The translations under genes were made by a program, and so were the position numbers. Below are positions 49,739 to 58,813 of a stretch of DNA of 64,000 nt, in pieces. Below the pieces are notes generated by a model. That model saw nothing but the letters and a program-made list of their open reading frames with translations, did not search any database and had not been told where the DNA came from. Position 1 is the stretch's first letter, and the number at the start of each line of letters is the position of its first letter. Origin of the DNA: Planctomycetota bacterium (GTDB lineage: Bacteria; Planctomycetota; UBA1135; UBA2386); NCBI GenBank assembly GCA_020638735.1, contig JACKHZ010000015.1, positions 62,001 to 126,000 of the forward strand, read 5' to 3'.

Positions 49739-50395
49739 GTGGCGCGCAAGACAAGCGACATCGCGCTGCTGCTCGGTTCGCGCGGCAGGTCTCGTTCTCG
49801 CGGTGGCTTCGGCCGCCAGTTGCTCGGCTTCGTCGACGGTCTGCTCGGTAGCGCCTTCTCCGGCCGCTCGTCGAAGAGCCGTCGGCGCGACGACCGGCGC
49901 GCCGGGGCGGTGTCCGCCTGGGCGCTGCTGGTGGCGGTGCTCGTGGCCTTCGGCGGCGGCTTCCTGCTCGGCGGCCAGTTCGCCGGCGCGGCCCAGAAGG
50001 ACCGCAATGCCCTGAGCGCAAACGTCGGTGATACCGATGGTTCTGGCGCAGGTGGGCGAGCCCCGGCGTTCGTCGGCGAGCTCGACACCCGGCCGCTCGC
50101 GGCGCAGGCCTTCGTCGTCGCGGCATACCCCAACCTGGCCGACCTCGATGCCCGGCAGCGAGCCGGCGACCTCGCCGGTTGGCTGCGCGAGCAGGGGCTG
50201 GGCAAGGCCCGCGCCTATCCGTGGCCGCGCGGCGACAGCACGCTGTGGGTGGTGGCCGTCTACTTCGACGGCGTCGCCGAGCAGCGCGACACGCTGGCCG
50301 GCCTCGCGGCCCTGCCGGCCGGTGCCCCCGACCAGACCTTCGTCCAGCTGCGAAACAGCGAACCGGGCTGGCCAAACGTCTACTCGATCCGCTAG
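49739..50395 (+). CDS. Small single-pass membrane protein, possible SPOR-like domain
   Basis: This 218-aa protein has a basic cytoplasmic N-terminus (ARKTSDIALLLGSRGRSRSRGG), one transmembrane helix at about 68-92 (AWALLVAVLVAFGGGFLLGG) and an extracytoplasmic C-terminus. That part has the length and b-a-b look of a SPOR domain (AFVVAAYPNLADLDARQRAG ... TLWVVAVYFDGVAEQRDTLAG), but the match is weak. GTG 49739 was chosen because GAGGGG lies 6 nt upstream; GTG 49733 is possible. If SPOR-like it could bind peptidoglycan. Confidence 0.6.
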   Translation: MARKTSDIALLLGSRGRSRSRGGFGRQLLGFVDGLLGSAFSGRSSKSRRRDDRRAGAVSAWALLVAVLVAFGGGFLLGGQFAGAAQKDRNALSANVGDTDGSGAGGRAPAFVGELDTRPLAAQAFVVAAYPNLADLDARQRAGDLAGWLREQGLGKARAYPWPRGDSTLWVVAVYFDGVAEQRDTLAGLAALPAGAPDQTFVQLRNSEPGWPNVYSIR

Positions 50396-50445
50396 ACTGC
50401 TTCGCCCTTTTGGTCCGAAGTGTTTGCCGTAGAGCAACCCGAAAC

Positions 50446-50655
50446 ATGTCGATCCACAGCAGTCTGAAGTCCTCCGGCACCGGCGTCGGCCAGCGCAACG
50501 TCTGGACCCGCGTCGAGCGCATCGCCGCCCTGAAGAAGGCCGGCCGTTGGAACGAGAGCGATGGCGTCACCGGCCTGCCGAAGGTCCGCACGTCGTTCAA
50601 GGTCGTCACCAAGAAGAAGAAGAAGGAAGAGAAGGAAGAGCCGAAGAAGAAGTGA
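50446..50655 (+). CDS. PVC-type small basic protein (TIGR04137-like)
   Basis: This 69-aa protein matches the conserved 'small basic protein' of Planctomycetota, Verrucomicrobia and Chlamydiae by eye: MSIHSSLKSSGTGVGQRNV, then TRVERIAALKKAGRW and GLPKVR. The family is thought to be linked with the ribosome, but its role is not settled. The last 15 residues are almost all Lys and Glu. It is shorter than common gene-finder limits but has a clear ATG and conserved length. It is the best taxonomic marker in the window. Confidence 0.85.
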   Translation: MSIHSSLKSSGTGVGQRNVWTRVERIAALKKAGRWNESDGVTGLPKVRTSFKVVTKKKKKEEKEEPKKK

Positions 50656-50761
50656 GCCGCGGGCTCGGGCCTTCGGGTCTGGGCTGGCCTCTTCTCAGCT
50701 CCCGCCTCTTCCGCTGACGCGCGCCACCCGTCGGGTGGCCGTTCGCGTCGTCCGATCTCCC

Positions 50762-51919
50762 GTGAAGCCCTCCGACATCGGTCTCTCGGCCCGCGTTCGC
50801 GGGATCGAGCCGAGCGGCATCCGTCGCATCTTCGAGCTGATGGCGGAGATGCAGGACCCGATCAACCTGTCGATCGGGCAGGCGCACTACGACCCGCCGC
50901 CGGAGCTGGTCGACGCCGCGTGCAAGGCCATGCGCGACGGCTTCAACCGCTACACCGTCACGCAGGGGCTGCCCGAGCTCAACGCGCTGGTGCTCGACGA
51001 CGTGCAGCGTCGCTTCGGCCGCCGGCCGGAGTCGTGCCTGTTGACCAGCGGCGTCTCCGGCGGGCTCTTGCTGTCGTTCCTGTGCCTGCTCGATCCGGGT
51101 GACGAGATCCTGCTGCCGGACCCGTACTTCGTCATGTACAAGCACCTGGCGACGCTGTGCGGCGCCACGGTCAAGTACTACGACCTCTACCCGGAGCGCG
51201 ACGGCGAACGCTTCCGCGTCGATCTGGCGCAGGTCGAGGCGATGGTCACCGAGCGGACCAAGATCGTGTTCGTCAACTCGCCGAGCAACCCGACCGGCGC
51301 GGTGCTCCGGCGCGGCGAGATCGAAGGCCTCTGCAAGGCGGCCGAGCGGGTCGGCGCGTGGGTGGTCAGCGACGAGATCTACGACCTGTTCTGCTACGTC
51401 GACGACTACGCGTCGCCGGTCGAGTTCACCGACCGCTGCATCCAGCTCGGCGGCTTCAGCAAGAGCTACGGCGTGCCCGGTTGGCGCATGGGCTACGCGA
51501 CCGGGCCGGCGAAGGTGCTCGACGCGCTGAAGACGCTGCAGCAGTTCTCGTTCGTCTGCCCGCCGGCGCCGTTCCAGTACGCGCTGCTGCAGACGATGCA
51601 GCACATCGACCTGACGCCGTATCGCGAGCAGTACCGCCACAAGCGCGAGCTGCTGGCGCGCGAGCTGCACCCTGCCTACGCGTTGTCGCCGTCGGAGGGC
51701 GCGTTCTACGCCTTCCCGCGCCTGCCGCGCAACGCCGCGGGGGAGCAGGTCTCCAGCGACGTGTTCGTCGAAGCGGCGATCGCCGACAAGCTGCTGATCG
51801 TGCCCGGCAAGGCGTTCTCGGCCCGTGACACGCACTTCCGCGTCAGCTTCGCCGCGTCGGACGAGGACCTGCAGAAGGGCATCGCCGTGCTCAACCGTCT
51901 GGCGACGAAGTTCGCCTAG
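50762..51919 (+). CDS. PLP-dependent class I/II aminotransferase
   Basis: This 385-aa fold-type I enzyme has the PLP Lys at about 234 in GGFSKSYGVPGWRMGY, NSPSNPTGAVL (about 172-182), the VVSDEIYDLF Asp (about 201-210) and a C-terminal FRVSFA Arg. It resembles aspartate/alanine-type aminotransferases; the substrate is not determinable. GTG 50762 gives MKPSDIGLSARVRGIEPSGIR, the usual N-terminus. QueE starts 9 nt after its stop, so both genes are likely co-transcribed although their functions look separate. Confidence 0.88.
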   Translation: MKPSDIGLSARVRGIEPSGIRRIFELMAEMQDPINLSIGQAHYDPPPELVDAACKAMRDGFNRYTVTQGLPELNALVLDDVQRRFGRRPESCLLTSGVSGGLLLSFLCLLDPGDEILLPDPYFVMYKHLATLCGATVKYYDLYPERDGERFRVDLAQVEAMVTERTKIVFVNSPSNPTGAVLRRGEIEGLCKAAERVGAWVVSDEIYDLFCYVDDYASPVEFTDRCIQLGGFSKSYGVPGWRMGYATGPAKVLDALKTLQQFSFVCPPAPFQYALLQTMQHIDLTPYREQYRHKRELLARELHPAYALSPSEGAFYAFPRLPRNAAGEQVSSDVFVEAAIADKLLIVPGKAFSARDTHFRVSFAASDEDLQKGIAVLNRLATKFA

Positions 51920-51928
51920 GAACCCCGC

Positions 51929-52783
51929 ATGGATCTGCGCAAGGCGCTGCAGGAGCTGCAGGGCAAGACCCGGCCGCCGGTCGACGACAAGGCGTCGCGC
52001 GCGCCGTTGATCGAGATCTTCCACTCGATCCAGGGCGAAGGGCGCTTCGTCGGCGTGCCGATGGCGTTCGTGCGCACCGCGACCTGCCCGCTGCGCTGCC
52101 TCTACTGCGACACCCCGAACAGCTACAAGGCCCCGCCGACGGCGCCGGTGCGGTTCGGCGTGCGCACCAGCCAGGAGCCCAACCCGGTCACCGCGCCGCG
52201 CGCCGCCGAGCTGGTGCGGCAGGTCACGCAGGCGGCGCTGCCGGGCCTGCAGCAGAAGCGCGTCAGCGTCACCGGTGGTGAGCCGCTGGTGTTCCCCGAG
52301 TTCGTGCGCGACCTCGGTCGGCTGCTGCGCGACCAGGGCTTCCGCCTGCATCTGGAGACCGCCGCGCTGGACGCGAAGGCGCTCGAGCTCTGCGTCGGCC
52401 AGGTCGATCACCTGAGCGCCGACTACAAGCTGCCGGAGACGCTCGGCGAGCCGGAGAAGGCGGAGCTGCGCCTGCTGCCGGGCAACAGCTACGGCGAGCG
52501 CCACCTGCGCTGCGTCGAGGTCGCGCTGCGCCGCGGCGCCAGCGTCGACGTCAAGATCGTGCTGACCGACAAGGTGCTCGATCCGGGCTTCGAGCGTGCG
52601 CTCGCCGACCTGACGCCGGTCAAGTCCAAGGTGCTCCTGGTGCTGCAGCCCGTCACGCCGTTCGGCGCCGTGCACCGCGCGCTGCCCGGCCGCGACCTCG
52701 AGCGCTTCGTCGCGACGGCGGTGCGCGAGGGCTTCGACGTGCGCGTCGTGCCGCAGACGCACAAGACGCTGCAGGTGCCGTGA
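51929..52783 (+). CDS. queE: 7-carboxy-7-deazaguanine synthase
   Basis: This 284-aa radical SAM enzyme has the cluster motif CPLRCLYCD (C-x3-C-x2-C) at about 53-61, preceded by EIFHSIQGEGRFVGVPMAFVR and followed by SVTGGEPLVFPE, all typical of QueE. It converts 6-carboxytetrahydropterin to 7-carboxy-7-deazaguanine in queuosine and deazapurine synthesis. It is longer than many QueE proteins because of an N-terminal extension of about 25 residues and an insertion after the cluster (about 62-85). No other que gene is in the window. Confidence 0.9.
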   Translation: MDLRKALQELQGKTRPPVDDKASRAPLIEIFHSIQGEGRFVGVPMAFVRTATCPLRCLYCDTPNSYKAPPTAPVRFGVRTSQEPNPVTAPRAAELVRQVTQAALPGLQQKRVSVTGGEPLVFPEFVRDLGRLLRDQGFRLHLETAALDAKALELCVGQVDHLSADYKLPETLGEPEKAELRLLPGNSYGERHLRCVEVALRRGASVDVKIVLTDKVLDPGFERALADLTPVKSKVLLVLQPVTPFGAVHRALPGRDLERFVATAVREGFDVRVVPQTHKTLQVP

Positions 52784-52839
52784 CGTCGATGGCGCCGGGC
52801 CCTCGGCGCGCGCTGCGTTACCGGGGGCCGAAGTCGCGA

Positions 52840-52845
52840 TAGGCT
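52840..52845 (+). promoter_or_regulatory. Possible -10 box (TAGGCT) 6 nt before a start codon
   Basis: TAGGCT ends 6 nt before ATG 52852. With normal spacing, transcription would begin at or next to the start codon, giving a leaderless mRNA. Confidence 0.35.
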
Positions 52846-52851
52846 GCGGCG

Positions 52852-54369
52852 ATGGACCTTCGCCGCATCGCCGCGATCCTGCTGCCTTCGCTGCTGCTCG
52901 CGCCCGTGTCGGGGCAGGGGCCGGTCTACCGCGAACGCTGGGGCTACCTGCACCTCGAGCATCGCCGCGCCGAGCTGCTGGAGGCGCTGGCTGGCTGCGA
53001 CGACGCGGCGCTCGCGGTGATCGGTCGCTTGCTCGCCAAGCCGGATCAAGGCCTGCCGTTCCGTCCCGTCGTCGACGCGCTGGCCCACCGCCTCGACCCG
53101 CCGCAGGACACCGACGAGGCGGCCCGGTTGCGCGGCGCGCTGTCGGTGTTCGTGCTGCCCGAGGTCGTCGATCCGGAGTCGACGGTCGAGGAGTGCCGGC
53201 GCGCCAACTTCTCGGCGTTCCTGCCGTTCGCGATGCCGGTGCCGAACGACGTGGTGTTGACGTTCGTCGTACGCGATCACGATGGCGAGCAGGTGTTCCG
53301 CGCCGAGGTCGACAAGGACACCGACCTCGAAGGCCTGCGCATGGCGCGGCCGATCGCGGTGATGCCGACCGACGACGTCGCCGACGGGACCTACGAGGTC
53401 GAGGTCCTCATGGCGATCGCCGGGGCTGCGCCGCGCGAGGGGCGCGACTGCCGGCTGCGTTGGTCGTTCGCGGTGATGCGCGGCTATCAGCAGCGCGTCG
53501 AGGCGGCCCTGCTCGAGGCGCGGTCGCTGCGCGATGGGCTGGACCCGCTGCCGCGCGCGCTGCTCGACGGCATGGCGCTGCAGGTGCAGCGGGCCTACAC
53601 CGGCGAGGCCTACGAGGTGCGCAGCGACGCGGTGCGCGAGCTCGAACTGCTCGAGTTGGCGCTGAAGAACCTCGCGGACGCGGCGCCGGTGCTGCGCGGC
53701 ATGACCGGCGCGGTCAGCACGGCGTTGCCGTGTGGCGAGCTGTCGAGCCCGTGTCGCCTGCGGCTGCCGGCCGACCCCGATCGGGTCGCGCCGCTCGTGC
53801 TCTTCGCCAGCGCGACGCCAGCCTACGACATCACCGGCCGCCGACCGACCGAGCCGTCGGTCTGCGAGGGGCGAGACCTCGAGGCTGCGCTCGGCGACTT
53901 CGCCCGCGACGGCCGCTTCCACGTCGCCTGCATGGGGTCGCCGGGCGGTGGGCGCCCGTTCGCCGAGGCGCTGCTGGCTGCGCTCGAGGCGCTGCCGAAG
54001 CTGCTGCCGACCGGCGGCAGGAAGCCGTTGCTGGTCTGTGACCGCGAGGCCGCCGCGGTGGTGGGGCTGCGCGTCCAGGAGTTCGCCCCGCACCTGGCCG
54101 GGCTCGTCCTGGTCGGTGCCGGTGGCATGTCGCAGCGAGGCGTCGCCGCCGCCGACGGCCTGCCGGTGCGCATCGTGCGGCTCGCTGGCTATCCGGCCAG
54201 CGAGTCCCTGACCCGTCTGCACGACTTCGCCGTCGCCGAGCGCACCGCGGGGCGGCCCGCCCCCGACGTCGCGCGGCTCGACGAACGCGAACTGCCGTGG
54301 CTGTTCGGGGTGCCGTTGTGCGCCGCTGCGATCGAGGCGTTCGCCGCGGAGCTGTTCCGCGACAGCTGA
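52852..54369 (+). CDS. Exported protein of unknown function
   Basis: This 505-aa protein has a Sec signal (MDLRRIAAILLPSLLLAPVSG). The middle is partly b-rich (PNDVVLTFVVRDHDGEQVFR). The C-terminal 200 residues look like an a/b fold: HVACMGSPGGGRPFAEALLAAL, KPLLVCDREAAAVVGLR and LAGLVLVGAGGMS recall the nucleophile-elbow region of a/b-hydrolases, but no convincing Ser-His-Asp set is visible. I do not recognise the family. It stands alone, convergent with the ankyrin gene. Confidence 0.7.
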   Translation: MDLRRIAAILLPSLLLAPVSGQGPVYRERWGYLHLEHRRAELLEALAGCDDAALAVIGRLLAKPDQGLPFRPVVDALAHRLDPPQDTDEAARLRGALSVFVLPEVVDPESTVEECRRANFSAFLPFAMPVPNDVVLTFVVRDHDGEQVFRAEVDKDTDLEGLRMARPIAVMPTDDVADGTYEVEVLMAIAGAAPREGRDCRLRWSFAVMRGYQQRVEAALLEARSLRDGLDPLPRALLDGMALQVQRAYTGEAYEVRSDAVRELELLELALKNLADAAPVLRGMTGAVSTALPCGELSSPCRLRLPADPDRVAPLVLFASATPAYDITGRRPTEPSVCEGRDLEAALGDFARDGRFHVACMGSPGGGRPFAEALLAALEALPKLLPTGGRKPLLVCDREAAAVVGLRVQEFAPHLAGLVLVGAGGMSQRGVAAADGLPVRIVRLAGYPASESLTRLHDFAVAERTAGRPAPDVARLDERELPWLFGVPLCAAAIEAFAAELFRDS

Positions 54370-54387
54370 CGCTCGCCGATTCCCGCC

Positions 54388-55200
54388 TCACCGGCGGGCG
54401 CGCACCGCGGCGAGCACCGCGGCGGCGCCGTCCGCGTCGCCGCGCGACGCGACCTGCAGCGCCAGGGTTTCTTCCAGCGAGCGGCCCATCGGCGACCTGC
54501 CGCCGAGGGGCGCGCCGGCCTCGACCAGCAGCAGCGCCGCCGGCCAGTTCTGCGCGTCGACCGCCGACCAGACGCCGCCGCGTCCGTCGCGGGCCAGCGC
54601 GGCGAGGTCGGCGCCGCGCGCCAGCAGGACCTGCAGCACGGCCGGATCGACGGTGATGCCGGTGGCGGCGAACCACGCCGGGCGACCGAACGCGTCGGCT
54701 GCGTCGGGGTCGGCCCCGGCGTCGAGCAGGAGGTCGAGCGCCGTCGCGCCGGCCCGTCGCGCGGCGAACACCGCCAGCGTCAGCGGCAGCTGTTCCCCTG
54801 CCTCGTTGGGGTCGGCGCCGTCGCCGAGCAGCGATCGCACCGCGTCGATGCGGCCCGGGTCGGTCGGCAGTTCGCGCAGGGCGCGGGTCAGCGGTGTCTC
54901 GCCGTACTGTCCGCCGGGGTTGGCCGTCGAGCGCGCCTCGGCGACGACACGGGCGATGACCAGCCCGACCACGGGGGCGCTGACCAGCAGGTACGCGAGC
55001 AGCTGCAGCGCCGGCGAGCGGCTGCGCAGGTGCAGCAGCACCGCGCCGGCCAGCGCCGCGGTCGGCAACGCCATCGTCAGCAGCACCGCCAGCGGCGAGG
55101 TGCGACTGGGGGCGGCGGCAGCGAGGCCGAGCAGCAACACCAGTGCGATGGCCGCGAGGTCGGCGGCGGCGAACAACCAGAACAGCACCTTGGTCAGCAC
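54388..55200 (-). CDS. Membrane protein with ankyrin repeats
   Basis: This 270-aa protein has three hydrophobic helices in residues 1-85 (LFWLFAAADLAAIALVLLLG; AVLLTMALPTAALAGAVLL; LLAYLLVSAPVVGLVIARVV), then about four ankyrin repeats (GETPLTRALRE; LLGDGADPNEAGEQLPLTLAV; LLLDAGADPDAADAFGRPAW; LLARGADLAALARDGRGG). The ankyrins would serve as a protein-binding surface on one side of the membrane. GTG start. Partner unknown. Confidence 0.75.
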   Translation of the reverse strand: MLTKVLFWLFAAADLAAIALVLLLGLAAAAPSRTSPLAVLLTMALPTAALAGAVLLHLRSRSPALQLLAYLLVSAPVVGLVIARVVAEARSTANPGGQYGETPLTRALRELPTDPGRIDAVRSLLGDGADPNEAGEQLPLTLAVFAARRAGATALDLLLDAGADPDAADAFGRPAWFAATGITVDPAVLQVLLARGADLAALARDGRGGVWSAVDAQNWPAALLLVEAGAPLGGRSPMGRSLEETLALQVASRGDADGAAAVLAAVRARR

Positions 55201-55257
55201 GCCCGGTCATCCGGAGCGGCGGCGGTTCGTGGCGGCCGGCGCGCGGCGGTTCGGGGA

Positions 55258-55698
55258 TCAGGCGCCGCCGAGCATGTCGGCGACGATCGCGACCAGCTGG
55301 CGCGGCTTGATCGGCTTGGTCAGCCAGATGCCCGGCGACAGGTCCGCGCCATCGAGCGCGGTCTGCGACGGGTCGCTGCCCGAGACGACGACGACGGGGA
55401 GATCGCGGTGGCCGGCCGCGCGAAGCTCGCGCACCACGGCGCTGCCCGACATCGCCGGCAGACTCATGTCGAGCACCAGCAGGTTCGGCATGCGGCGTTG
55501 CAGCTGGCGCAGCGCCTGCAGCCCGTCGCGGGCGACGTCGACGACGTGGCCGGCGCGCGACAGCGCCTGGGCGAAGACCTGCGCCGTCAGCGGCTCGTCC
55601 TCGACCAGCAGGATGCGCGTCGACGCGACGGTGCGGGGGCGGTCGACGACGGCCTGCGGGGAGCAGGACGCGTCAGGGGTTCGGATCAGGGTTCCCAT
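55258..55698 (-). CDS. Single-domain response regulator (CheY-like)
   Basis: This 146-aa protein has a receiver domain from about residue 26: RILLVEDEP with the acidic pair, LLVLDMSLP with the phospho-acceptor Asp, VVVSGSD, and LTKPIKP with the conserved Lys. There is no output domain. The first 25 residues are unconserved; an in-frame ATG upstream would add 11 residues. No histidine kinase is in the window. It is transcribed divergently from the PilZ gene 178 bp away. Confidence 0.85.
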   Translation of the reverse strand: MGTLIRTPDASCSPQAVVDRPRTVASTRILLVEDEPLTAQVFAQALSRAGHVVDVARDGLQALRQLQRRMPNLLVLDMSLPAMSGSAVVRELRAAGHRDLPVVVVSGSDPSQTALDGADLSPGIWLTKPIKPRQLVAIVADMLGGA

Positions 55699-55876
55699 GG
55701 GGGGTTGGCTCTCCTCCAACTCGTCGCGCATCGACCGCCGGCCCCTACGAACTGGAGCCATTCGCGTCATGAGGAGCGGTCTGCCGGTCGATGCCATGGC
55801 CCGCTCCGGGCGGCTCGGGGTCAAGTGGTGGTGGGCCGGCGGCCGATGCAGCGCTGACCACACGGAGCACCGTCGC

Positions 55877-56170
55877 ATGTCCGAGAACCACCGAGCCCTG
55901 CCGACAGATGTCCGCCGCCGCGCCGAGCGCGTGGCGATGGACGGCAACGTCAAGATCCGCTTCGCCACCGAGGCGATCGTCGGGTCGGGCCAGAACGTCT
56001 CGTCGCAAGGAGTGTTCTTCGTCAGCGAGGGGCGCGTGCCGGTGACGGTGACGATCGAAGGGCGCGATGGGGACATCAGCGGTGAGCTGGTCCGCATCGA
56101 GAACATGGGCAACGGCCAGTTCGGCCTCGCCGTCAAGTTCGACCAGCCCCACGACGACCTCGTCGGCTGA
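55877..56170 (+). CDS. PilZ-domain protein
   Basis: This 97-aa protein has the c-di-GMP-binding pattern of PilZ: RRRAERVAM near the start (RxxxR) and NVSSQGVFF (D/N-x-S-x-x-G) about 25 residues later, then b-strands (VTIEGRDGDISGELVRIE; GQFGLAVKFDQP). It probably acts as a small c-di-GMP effector. The ATG was set where the PilZ sequence begins; the upstream open frame is antisense. The divergent receiver gene may belong to the same signalling circuit, but this is only positional. Confidence 0.8.
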   Translation: MSENHRALPTDVRRRAERVAMDGNVKIRFATEAIVGSGQNVSSQGVFFVSEGRVPVTVTIEGRDGDISGELVRIENMGNGQFGLAVKFDQPHDDLVG

Positions 56171-56197
56171 GCTGCTGCGGCAGGTCCGCCGGCGCGC

Positions 56198-56203
56198 TAC
56201 AGT
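56198..56203 (+). promoter_or_regulatory. Possible -10 box (TACAGT) 6 nt before a start codon
   Basis: TACAGT ends 6 nt before GTG 56210 and fits the TANNNT pattern of candidate leaderless genes in this window. Confidence 0.35.
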
Positions 56204-56209
56204 GCCGTC

Positions 56210-56707
56210 GTGAACCTGCGCGACCAATTCAAGAAGGCCAACCTGCTGTCGGACAAGCAGGCGAAGAAGCTCGCCCACGAAGCGCGCGTCGAGCGCAAGG
56301 AGAAGGGGCGCGAGCAGCTCGAACAGGAGGCGCAGCAGCGCCAGGACGAGGTGCGCGGCCTGCAACAGGCCGGGCGCGAGCAGACGCGCCGGGAGCAGGC
56401 CGAGCTCGAGCGGCAGCGCAAGGACCGTGAAGAGCACGCCGCGGTCGCGGTGCTGCTGCGCGACGCCAAGAAGCCGGGGCCGGGCGCGGTGAAATTCTAC
56501 TTCGCGGCGACGGACGGGTCGTTGCCGTGGCTCGAGCTGTCACCGCGCGAGGCGCAGGAGGTGCGCGCCGGCCAGCTGTGCGTGGTGCGCAGCGGGCCGC
56601 CGTCGACGCACACCTACCGGCTGTTGCCGATCGAGGCCGGTCGCCGGGTCGCCCGCGTGCGGCCGGACGCGGTCGCGTTCGCGCCGCGCGGCGTGCTGAC
56701 CGCCTGA
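56210..56707 (+). CDS. DUF2058 (YaiL-like) protein
   Basis: This 165-aa protein has the typical DUF2058 start NLRDQFKKANLLSDKQAKKLAHEAR, a long charged coiled coil (about 30-80, rich in Glu, Gln and Arg) and a small C-terminal domain (VKFYFAATDGSLPWLELS ... LCVVRSGPPSTHTYRLLP). The family is widespread in proteobacteria and is sometimes described as nucleoprotein or polysaccharide-related; the function is not established. GTG start. It converges on pnp with an 18-bp gap. Confidence 0.82.
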   Translation: MNLRDQFKKANLLSDKQAKKLAHEARVERKEKGREQLEQEAQQRQDEVRGLQQAGREQTRREQAELERQRKDREEHAAVAVLLRDAKKPGPGAVKFYFAATDGSLPWLELSPREAQEVRAGQLCVVRSGPPSTHTYRLLPIEAGRRVARVRPDAVAFAPRGVLTA

Positions 56708-56725
56708 CGGAGGCCTGCGGCCCGC

Positions 56726-58813
56726 TCAGAACTCGATCTGCGCCTCGTCGACCTTGAGCGCCTGGCGCCTGGACAGTCTGAGGCGGCCGCGGTCGTCGGC
56801 GCCGATCACCGCGACGATCATCTCCTCGCCCTCCCGCGCGATGTCGCCGGCGTGGCGCACCGGCTTGTCGTCGAGCTCCTCGACCGGCACCAGCCCTTCG
56901 TTGACGGCGTTGATCTTGACGAAGGCGCCGAAGTCCTTCACCCCGGTGACGGTGCCGCGGTAGCAGCGGCCGACCTGCAGCACGCCGGCGGTGCGCTGCA
57001 CCATCGTGCGCGCGCGCGCGGCGCTCTGGCCGTCGGTGGCGAAGATCAGCACCGCGCCGTCGTCGTCGACGGTGACCCGCGCGCCGGTCGACTCGGTGAT
57101 CGCCTTGATGTTGGCGCCGCGCGCGCCGATCAGCGCGCCGACCGCGTCCGGCATGATCGCCACGCGGTGCGCGCGCGGCACGAAGCGCGACGGCTCGGCC
57201 GGCTCGGTGATGGTCTTCGCCATCTCGCCGAGGATGTGCAGGCGGCCGTCGCGTGCCTGCGCGAACGCGCCCTCGAGCACCTCGGCCGGCAGGCCGCCGA
57301 GCTTGTTGTCGAGCTGGATGGCGGTGATGCCGCGCGCCGTGCCGACCACCTTGAAGTCCATGTCGCCGAGGTGGTCCTCGTCGCCGAGGATGTCGCTGAG
57401 CACCGCGTGGCGCTGACCGTCGGAGATCAAGCCCATGGCGATGCCGGCGACCGGCCGGCTCAGCGGCACGCCGGCGTGCAGCAGCGCCATCGAGCCGCCG
57501 CAAACCGTCGCCATCGACGAGCTGCCGTTGCTCTCGGTGATCTCCGACTCGACGCGGATCGTGAACGGATAGCTCGACAGGTCCGGCAGCGCCGCCTGCA
57601 GGCCGCGCCGCGCGAGCGAGCCGTGGCCGATCTCGCGCCGGCCGGGGCCGCGCAGCGGCCGCGTCTCGCCGACCGAGTACGGCGGGAAGTTGTAGTGCAG
57701 GAAGAAGGGCACCCGCGACTGGTCGTCGGCGAGGTTGCCGGGCCGCAGCGCGTCGTCAGGGCTGCCGAGCGTCGCGGTGACGATCGCCTGCGTCTCGCCG
57801 CGCGTGAACAGCGCCGAGCCGTGCGCGCGCGGCAGCAGGCCGACCTCGCTCCAGATCGGGCGGATGTCGGTCGGCGAGCGGCCGTCGAGGCGTCGCCGCG
57901 TCGCCATCACCATCTCGCGCATCTCGTGCCACAGCGCCTCGCCGTAGGCCTGCTTGCACGCGGGGCGCGCCGCTTCGTCGAGCGACTCGAGCCACTGCTG
58001 CTCGGCAGCGGCGATCGCGGCGCGCCGCGCGGTCTTCTCGGCGATCTGCAGCGCCTGCTGCAGCGCCGTGCGCGTCGCCGCGGGCAGCTCGGGCAAGGTC
58101 GGCGCGGCGGGCACCGGCAGCTTCTCGCGCCCGGCCTTCTCGCGCAGCTCGGCGAACGCCCGTTGGCACTTCGCGATCCACTCGCCGGCCTGGTCGATGG
58201 CGGCGATCGCGCTCTGCTCGTCGACCTCCTTGGCCTCGCCCTCGAGCATCACCAGCCCGTCGGGCCCGATGCCGACCGAGAACTCGAGGTCGGCGTCGGC
58301 GCGCTGCGCGCGGCCGGCGAACGCCAGCCACTGGTCGTGAACGCGCACCACACGCAGTCCGCCGGCGGGACCCTTTGCCGGCACCGGCGAGACGTGCAGC
58401 GCCGCGCACGCCGCCAGCAGCGACAAGCTCTCGAGGTCGCTGGTCGGCTCGGCGCTGAGCACCTGGACCTGGATCTGCACCTCGTTGCGGTAGGTCTCGG
58501 GGAACAGCGAGCGCACGGTGCGGTCGATCAGCCGGCTGACGAGCACCTCGTGGTCGGTGATGCGACCCTCGCGCTTGCCGAACGCGCCGGGGATGCGGCC
58601 CGCCGACGCCCACTTCTCGCGGTACTCGACGGTCAGCGGAAAGAAGTCCTGTCCCGGCTTCGCCGCCGCGGCCGCGGTCACCGTCGCGAGCACGACGTTG
58701 TCGCCGCAGGTGGCGAGCACCGCCCCCGATGCCTGGCGGGCGACGCGGCCGGTCTCGAAGGTCAACTCGGTGCCGGCGATGGTGACGGTGACGCGGTGGG
58801 GGGTCGGCTGCAT
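56726..58813 (-). CDS. pnp: Polyribonucleotide nucleotidyltransferase (PNPase)
   Basis: This 695-aa phosphorolytic 3'-5' exoribonuclease has two RNase PH domains (residues to about 230, with ITDHEVLVSRLIDRTVR, and about 310-540, with FTRGETQAIVTATLG and GDEDHLGDMDFKVVGT), a linking a-helical part, a KH domain with GARG (about 580-600) and a C-terminal S1 domain (GRCYRGTVTGVKDFGAFVKI). All look intact. ATG 58813 begins MQPTPHRVTVTIAG. PNPase degrades RNA in the degradosome. Here it is not preceded by rpsO; upstream lies the divergent feoAB operon. Confidence 0.95.
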   Translation of the reverse strand: MQPTPHRVTVTIAGTELTFETGRVARQASGAVLATCGDNVVLATVTAAAAAKPGQDFFPLTVEYREKWASAGRIPGAFGKREGRITDHEVLVSRLIDRTVRSLFPETYRNEVQIQVQVLSAEPTSDLESLSLLAACAALHVSPVPAKGPAGGLRVVRVHDQWLAFAGRAQRADADLEFSVGIGPDGLVMLEGEAKEVDEQSAIAAIDQAGEWIAKCQRAFAELREKAGREKLPVPAAPTLPELPAATRTALQQALQIAEKTARRAAIAAAEQQWLESLDEAARPACKQAYGEALWHEMREMVMATRRRLDGRSPTDIRPIWSEVGLLPRAHGSALFTRGETQAIVTATLGSPDDALRPGNLADDQSRVPFFLHYNFPPYSVGETRPLRGPGRREIGHGSLARRGLQAALPDLSSYPFTIRVESEITESNGSSSMATVCGGSMALLHAGVPLSRPVAGIAMGLISDGQRHAVLSDILGDEDHLGDMDFKVVGTARGITAIQLDNKLGGLPAEVLEGAFAQARDGRLHILGEMAKTITEPAEPSRFVPRAHRVAIMPDAVGALIGARGANIKAITESTGARVTVDDDGAVLIFATDGQSAARARTMVQRTAGVLQVGRCYRGTVTGVKDFGAFVKINAVNEGLVPVEELDDKPVRHAGDIAREGEEMIVAVIGADDRGRLRLSRRQALKVDEAQIEF

